Source: Phycisphaerales bacterium (GTDB taxonomy: Bacteria; Planctomycetota; Phycisphaerae; Phycisphaerales; UBA1924). From it: DNA of 64,000 nucleotides. Numbering within the stretch: the first letter of the stretch is position 1; the number at the start of each line of letters is the position of its first letter. Location: contig JADLBU010000076.1 in assembly GCA_020847535.1 (NCBI GenBank), forward strand, positions 1 through 64,000, in the 5' to 3' direction. Positions 59,188-64,000 of this stretch are shown piece by piece. The notes under the pieces were generated by a model. The model worked only from the letters and a program-made list of their open reading frames with translations, did no database searches and was not told the DNA's origin. A program made the position numbers and the translations under genes.

Positions 59188-59969
59188 CCGCATCCAGCGC
59201 CGGTCGGCCCCACGAATTCCGAACGCAGCCGCGCCAGCGATGCCAGCCAGCGGCCCGCCTCGGCGGGCGTGTTGACCGCGAGCGTTCCCTTGCGCGCCGA
59301 TGGCGAGACGAAGATCCGCACATCGGCCTCATCGAGGCGATCAAAGGCCTCGAGGTCGGGCTCATCATCACCGAGCGCGACGGTGAGCGTCGGGTTATGC
59401 TCCCGGCGCAGCGTCGCGAGCACATCCGCCTTGCGCGTCGGCCGCACGCTCCACTCGACCACACCGCGCCCGAGATGGCGAGTCAGCCCCGTGAAGCTCG
59501 CGGCGGCCTTGTGCGCCAGGTCGATCGCGATCGCTGCCGGATCGGGGTCCGAAAGCCGCACGTTGATCGCCGCGCTCACGGTCTTGCGCTCGACGAACGC
59601 GCCGGGGAGTACACTGACGATGCCATCGAGCGCAGCGGCGAGCGCATCGAGGGTCTGGCAATCCGATTCGGCCAGGGGTGCGATGACACCCGGCCACTCC
59701 GCGCCGTAGCTGCCGATGAGCGTGACGCCGGGGATCGCCGGGCACACAGCCTTGAGTGAAACCAGATCCCGGCCCGAGAGGATCACCACCGTGGTCCCCG
59801 GCGATGCGGCCAGCGCGGTGATCCCGGCGACCGCATCGGCAACGATCCGAGCCTCGGCGGGGCGTTCGACCAGCGGCGAGAGTGTTCCATCGAAATCCGA
59901 GGCGATCAGGAGGCGCTGGGTGCGTGCCAGTCGTCTGGAGGCATCATCCAGATTCTCCGGTCCGGTCAT
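59112..59969 (-). CDS. otsB: Trehalose-6-phosphate phosphatase
   Basis: Removes the phosphate from trehalose 6-phosphate to yield trehalose. The 285-residue HAD protein has motif I ASDFDGTLSPLVERP near residue 24, motif II VVILSGRDL, LIGSYGAEW, and motif IV LGDDEPDLEAFDRL near residue 218. The ATG overlaps the otsA stop (ATGA), so translation is coupled. A Ser/Thr/Gly-rich tail overlaps the convergent methyltransferase gene by 76 bases. Confidence 0.93.
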   Translation of the reverse strand: MTGPENLDDASRRLARTQRLLIASDFDGTLSPLVERPAEARIVADAVAGITALAASPGTTVVILSGRDLVSLKAVCPAIPGVTLIGSYGAEWPGVIAPLAESDCQTLDALAAALDGIVSVLPGAFVERKTVSAAINVRLSDPDPAAIAIDLAHKAAASFTGLTRHLGRGVVEWSVRPTRKADVLATLRREHNPTLTVALGDDEPDLEAFDRLDEADVRIFVSPSARKGTLAVNTPAEAGRWLASLARLRSEFVGPTGAGCGQTRPATSTIQSSPSSAGSVTSAGA

Positions 59970-61342
59970 GATCGCTCCAGCGCGCTGAGGAAGGTGTCGC
60001 TCCACTCCTGGACATCATGCCGCCGCACGACCATGCGAAGGATGGACATGCGGAAGCGCTGCTCGGCCCTGGGGACGTTGAGGGCCCTGCGGATTGTTCG
60101 CGCCATCCCGGCGACGTCGTAGGGGTTGACCAAAAGGGCCTGCCGCAGCTCCTGGGCGGCCCCGGCAAACTCACTCAGGACCAGCACCCCGCCGCCATTG
60201 ATCTGGGCCGAGACGTATTCCTTGGCGACCAGGTTCATGCCATCGCACAGCGGCGTCACCAGCATCACATCGGCCGCCAAGTACCACGCGGCAAGCTCTT
60301 CCCGTTCGAGGTTGCGCCGGAAATAGTGGACGGCGATGCTCCCGGGGTGACTGAACTCCCCGTTGATGCGACCAACAATCTGCTCGATGCGCTGACGCGT
60401 TTGCGCGTACTCAGGAACCGATTCCCGGCTCGGCACTGCCACCTGGACCATCACCGATTTGGACACCGTGGCGTCGCCAGACTCCAGAAGTTGCTCATAC
60501 GCGCTGAGCCTGGCCTCGATGCCCTTGGTGTAATCCAGACGGTCCACGCCCAGGATGATCCGGCGATTTCCCAGCCCCCTGCGGATCTCCCTGGCCCGGT
60601 TCTGCACCTCCGCCAATTGCGCCAGCTTCTCCATCTCCTCCGCATCGATTGAGATCGGGAACGAGTTCACTCGGATCTTGTGCCCCTGGAACGTCAGTTG
60701 CGAATCGACGCCCTCCGCGTCTGCCATCCGCCGAGAAGCGCGCGAGAAGTTCTGGGCATCCTTCCACGTCTGAAACCCCACCACATCCGCGCCCAGCAGC
60801 CCATGCAGGATGTTGGTTCGCCACGGGATCCGCGCGAAGATCTCCTCCGGCGGGAATGGGATGTGCAGGAAGAATCCGATGCGCAGATCGGGTCGCAAAC
60901 CGCGGAGGATCTGCGGGACCAGCTGCAAGTGGAAGTCGTGAACCCACACGGTTCGCCCCTTGGCGACATGCCGGGCCGCCGCTCGGGCGAAACGCTCGTT
61001 GACGGCCTCGTACGACTCCCACCAGCGCTGATTGAACTCCGCCGGCTTGATCGCATCGTGGTAGAGCGGCCAGATCGTCCGGTTGCAGAAGCCGTGATAG
61101 AAGTTCTCGATATCTCTCGGCACCAGGCCCACGGGCTTGATCGACAGCCCATCGTGCTCGACCGCCCGCGCCGGCCGGCCCGATGACCCATCCCACCCGA
61201 TCCACAGACCCCCGCGCTTGCGAAGAACAGGATCCAACGCCGTCACCAGGCCGCCGGGGCTGCGCTCCCATCCGCCTGCCCCCCTGCCGGAGCGCTTCAG
61301 GGGGAGGCGGTTGGCGATGATGACCAGTTCGTGTCGGCGCAT
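59966..61342 (-). CDS. otsA: Trehalose-6-phosphate synthase
   Basis: Makes trehalose 6-phosphate from UDP- or ADP-glucose and glucose 6-phosphate; a GT20 enzyme. The 458-residue product has IIANRLPLKRSGRGAGG and RSPGGLVTAL at the N-terminus, VHDFHLQLVP, FFLHIPFPPEEIFARIPW, LGVDRLDYTKGIEARL and LCDGMNLVAKEYV, all signature blocks. The ATG at 61342 lies just before the first strand; further upstream the frame is open but lacks homology. otsB follows with a 4-base overlap. Trehalose protects against osmotic and desiccation stress. Confidence 0.94.
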   Translation of the reverse strand: MRRHELVIIANRLPLKRSGRGAGGWERSPGGLVTALDPVLRKRGGLWIGWDGSSGRPARAVEHDGLSIKPVGLVPRDIENFYHGFCNRTIWPLYHDAIKPAEFNQRWWESYEAVNERFARAAARHVAKGRTVWVHDFHLQLVPQILRGLRPDLRIGFFLHIPFPPEEIFARIPWRTNILHGLLGADVVGFQTWKDAQNFSRASRRMADAEGVDSQLTFQGHKIRVNSFPISIDAEEMEKLAQLAEVQNRAREIRRGLGNRRIILGVDRLDYTKGIEARLSAYEQLLESGDATVSKSVMVQVAVPSRESVPEYAQTRQRIEQIVGRINGEFSHPGSIAVHYFRRNLEREELAAWYLAADVMLVTPLCDGMNLVAKEYVSAQINGGGVLVLSEFAGAAQELRQALLVNPYDVAGMARTIRRALNVPRAEQRFRMSILRMVVRRHDVQEWSDTFLSALERS

Positions 61343-61529
61343 GCGTGTCGTGACGGGCTTGCACGGGGTAAAAATGCGCCCCGGGCGTGAAGAGGCTCTC
61401 ACAAATCCCACTCGATGTGTCCGTTTCCGCCCGATCCCCTCGAACGGGGCACCGCCACGTTCGATCATAGACGAAAACGAACCATTCGCCAATCGATACA
61501 ATAATCCGATATAGTCCGGAGCAATGGCT

Positions 61530-62435
61530 ATGTCGATCAATTTCAATCACCTGCACTACTTCTGGTCCGTGGCCCGCCTGGGGAGCGTGACGGCCGCGGC
61601 CAAAGAGCTGCACGTCGCACAGCCCTCCATCAGCGTGCAGATCAAGCACCTCGAGCAATCCCTTGGAACCCCCCTGTTCCATCGCGCCGGCAGGCGCCTC
61701 ACGCTCACCGAGAACGGACAGATCGTCCTGCGCTATGCCGATGAGATCTTCCGTCTCGGCGATGACCTGCTCGCCGCCGCCTCCGGCAACTCCGATCCGT
61801 TCGCCGCCCCCCTGGTCATCGGCACCAGCGATGCCATGCCCAAGATGATCGTCCGCGCTCTCCTCCAGCCGGCCCTGGTCGCCCACCCCGGCCTCTCATA
61901 TATCTTCCGCGAATGGCGTGTCGATCACCTGCTCGCCGAGCTCACGATGCGCCGCATGGACCTGGTCCTTACCGACTCGCCCCCAACCCCCGCCGTCGGC
62001 CGCAACACCATCACCTACAACGTCGGCTCTTCAGGCATCGTCCTCTGCGCTGCCCCCGCGCTCGCCAGAAAACTCAAGGCAGGCTTCCCAGCCTCCCTCA
62101 ATGATGCCCCCATCCTCCTGCCCGCCGACAACACCTCGCTCCGTGAATCCCTCAACGCCTGGTTCCAGGCCAACAAGGTCCGCCCCCGCGTCATCATCGA
62201 GGCCGACGATCGCTCGATGCTCCACCCCTTCGCATCCAACGCCGTCGGCGCTGTCCCGGTCGCCGAGGTCACAGTCGATGAGGTTGCCCAGCAGTTCTCC
62301 CTCGAACGCGTCGGTGTGATGCGCGGCGTCAAGGAGTTCTACTACGCCGTCGCCGTCGAGCGAGATCGCCAGCACCCCGCCGTCGAAACCATCTGCAGCG
62401 AGGCCCGCAAGAGCTTCCAGGCCACCGTCGCCTGA
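61530..62435 (+). CDS. LysR-family regulator, NhaR-like
   Basis: A 301-residue LysR protein: the N-terminal HTH reads NFNHLHYFWSVARLGSVTAAAKELHVAQPSISVQIKHLEQ, followed by FHRAGRRLTLTENGQIVLRYADEIF, and the effector domain starts PLVIGTSDAMPKMIVRALL. NhaR, the sodium-sensing activator of nhaA and osmotic genes, has the same NHLYYFW start and YADKMF region. The ATG at 61530 is chosen over one two codons earlier because GGAG lies 8 bases upstream. It is divergent from otsA, so control of trehalose synthesis is possible. Confidence 0.85.
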   Translation: MSINFNHLHYFWSVARLGSVTAAAKELHVAQPSISVQIKHLEQSLGTPLFHRAGRRLTLTENGQIVLRYADEIFRLGDDLLAAASGNSDPFAAPLVIGTSDAMPKMIVRALLQPALVAHPGLSYIFREWRVDHLLAELTMRRMDLVLTDSPPTPAVGRNTITYNVGSSGIVLCAAPALARKLKAGFPASLNDAPILLPADNTSLRESLNAWFQANKVRPRVIIEADDRSMLHPFASNAVGAVPVAEVTVDEVAQQFSLERVGVMRGVKEFYYAVAVERDRQHPAVETICSEARKSFQATVA

Positions 62436-62504
62436 TATTCCACCGGCGATGATCCAGCGCAACTAAGATTGGCTCCCTCGTCCCCCAACGGAGCCCTTGC
62501 CGCA

Positions 62505-64000
62505 TGTCCAACGCGACGCCCGCGCCTTCTCCCGATCCCTCCAGCGGCGAACCCGCCCCCCGCGCGCTGCACTTCATCGAGCAGATCGTCGAGGCAGACA
62601 ACGCCGCCCGGAAGTGGGGGGCCTGGGATGCCCAGAACGCACGCCCGACCGCCGGATGCCGGACCGTCGATCCCACCGGAGCCGCCGATGCCGCGCGGCT
62701 CGGCACGCAGCGTGTCCACACCCGCTTCCCCCCCGAGCCCAACGGCTACCTCCACATCGGCCACGCCAAGAGCATCTGCCTGAACTTCGGGCTCGCCCAG
62801 CGATACGGCGGCAAGTTCAACATGCGCTTCGACGACACCAACCCCGCCAAGGAAGAGCAGGAGTACGTCGATTCGATCATCCGCGATGTCCGCTGGCTCG
62901 GCGCCGACTTCGACCCGCGCACCAACCCCACCGGCGGCGGCCTCTACTACGCCTCCGACTACTTCGACCGCATGTACGACTTTGCGATCGAACTGATCCG
63001 CAAGCAGAAGGCCTACGTCTGCGAGCTCTCCGCCGATGAAGTCAGCAAGCGCCGCGGCACACCGCAGATCCCCGCGACCTCACCTTTCCGGGATCGCCCC
63101 GCCGAGGAGAGCCTGAAGCTGTTCGCCGAGATGAAGGCCGGCAAGCACCCCAACGGCTCGATGACGCTCCGCGCCCGCATCGACCTGGCCTCCCCGAACT
63201 TCAACCTCCGCGACCCGGTGATGTACCGCATCGTCCACGAGCACCACCACAACACCGGCGATGCCTGGTCGATCTACCCGATGTACGACTGGGCCCACGG
63301 CATCGAGGATTCGCTCGAAGAAATCACCCACTCGATCTGCACCCTCGAATTCGAGAATCATCGCCCGCTCTACGACTGGTTCATCGATGCCATCAACGAG
63401 GGCAGAACCGCCGATGGATCCGGATCGCGGGGCAAAGCAATCCATCACCCCCAGCAGATCGAGTTCGCCAAATTCCGTCCCACGTACACCGTCCTCAGCA
63501 AGCGCAACCTGCTCAAGATGGTCCAGGACAACGTGGTCTCCGGCTGGGATGACCCGCGCATGCCCACCATCAGCGGCCTGCGTCGCCGCGGCTTCACGCC
63601 AGAGGCGATCCGGCAGTTGATGGAAGATGTGGGGGTCAGCAAGGTCGAGAGCATGATCGACCTTGGCCGCGTCGAGGGCGCGGTCAGGGATCACCTCAAC
63701 AAGGTCGCTCCGCGTGCAATGGCCGTTCTGCGTCCGCTCAAGCTGGTCATCGAGAACTGGCCCGACGATCCCGCGACCGGCAAGCCCAAGGTCGATGAAC
63801 TCGACTTCGTCATCAACCCCGAGCTCCTCGAGCACGGCGGCGGAAGCGCAAAACGAAAAGTCCCTTTCTCCAAGGTCCTCTACATCGAGCGCGATGACTT
63901 CATGGAGAACCCACCCAAAAAGTTCTTCCGGCTCGCCCCCGGCAACGAAGTCCGACTCCGCTGGGCCTACATCGTCAAATGCACCGGCGTCGAGAAGGAT
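62505..64000 (+). CDS. glnS: Glutaminyl-tRNA synthetase (5' part; gene continues past the window)
   Basis: Charges tRNA-Gln. The first 498 codons are present. The class I HIGH motif is in [23 protein letters not shown] near residue 75 and the KMSKS-type loop is [11 protein letters not shown] near residue 328. Other family blocks are [52 protein letters not shown] and [23 protein letters not shown]. The N-terminal 60 residues, Pro/Ala-rich then helical, precede the catalytic domain. The reading frame is open to the last base of the window. Confidence 0.95.

Overview
The window reads as a GC-rich chromosomal segment of a planctomycete, most likely class Phycisphaerae. That placement is an inference from family content: secreted proteins ending in a PEP-CTERM-like Ala/Leu segment plus an Arg cluster (12111-12593, 47899-48597), an M14 carboxypeptidase with a dockerin-like C-terminus (24088-25542), a HYExE-type protein (36334-37002), dimeric-type GlyRS, a reversed-order HldE, and many small membrane proteins of no known family. 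Genes are densely packed on both strands with frequent ATGA/GTGA overlaps and GTG starts. I see no rRNA, tRNA, CRISPR array or intact mobile element. The only mobile trace is an IS3-type OrfA N-terminus at the left edge, joined to a broken gene.

Layout. 1-407: IS3 orfA/lectin-like remnant. 542-3754: citrate synthase, a small membrane protein and GlyRS. 3828-5908: lipoprotein plus small partner. 6085-8881: sugar ABC transporter genes (permease, FloA-like fragment, solute-binding protein). 9016-12593: RRM protein, M19 dipeptidase, OmpH-like protein, small protein, CHRD protein. 12900-18232: a complete MacA/MacB/TolC-type efflux operon. 18270-25542: LipB, RimO, GNAT, peptidoglycan-binding protein, three tandem paralogous membrane proteins, Aat, M14 carboxypeptidase. 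25658-28637: OPT transporter and CPBP protease. 28558-32924: two ExbD proteins behind a giant Maf-like protein. 33034-38075: membrane and secreted proteins of unknown role and a HYExE protein. 38109-44664: RicT/PSP1, M28 peptidase, reversed HldE and a flippase-like protein. 44724-48597: a 1034-residue lectin-like protein divergent from a PEP-CTERM-like protein. 48706-50849: dihydrolipoyl dehydrogenase and NuoE. 50876-57032: lamin-tail protein, XRE regulator with partner, Pro/His-rich protein, a ParA ATPase fused to a glycogen-binding-type domain, and a Cys/His lipoprotein. 57173-64000: M29-type aminopeptidase, methyltransferase, OtsB/OtsA, an NhaR-like LysR regulator and the 5' part of glnS.

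Functional links are clearest in the efflux operon (periplasmic adaptor, ATPase, permease, outer-membrane lipoprotein) and the otsA-otsB pair. The most unusual material is the ParA-glycogen-binding fusion next to a Pro/His-rich protein, the truncated FloA-like protein inside an ABC sugar operon, the Maf-like protein with a degenerate radical-SAM-like tail ahead of two ExbD genes, the domain-swapped HldE, and recurrent GGGGTG-type microsatellites both inside and between genes.
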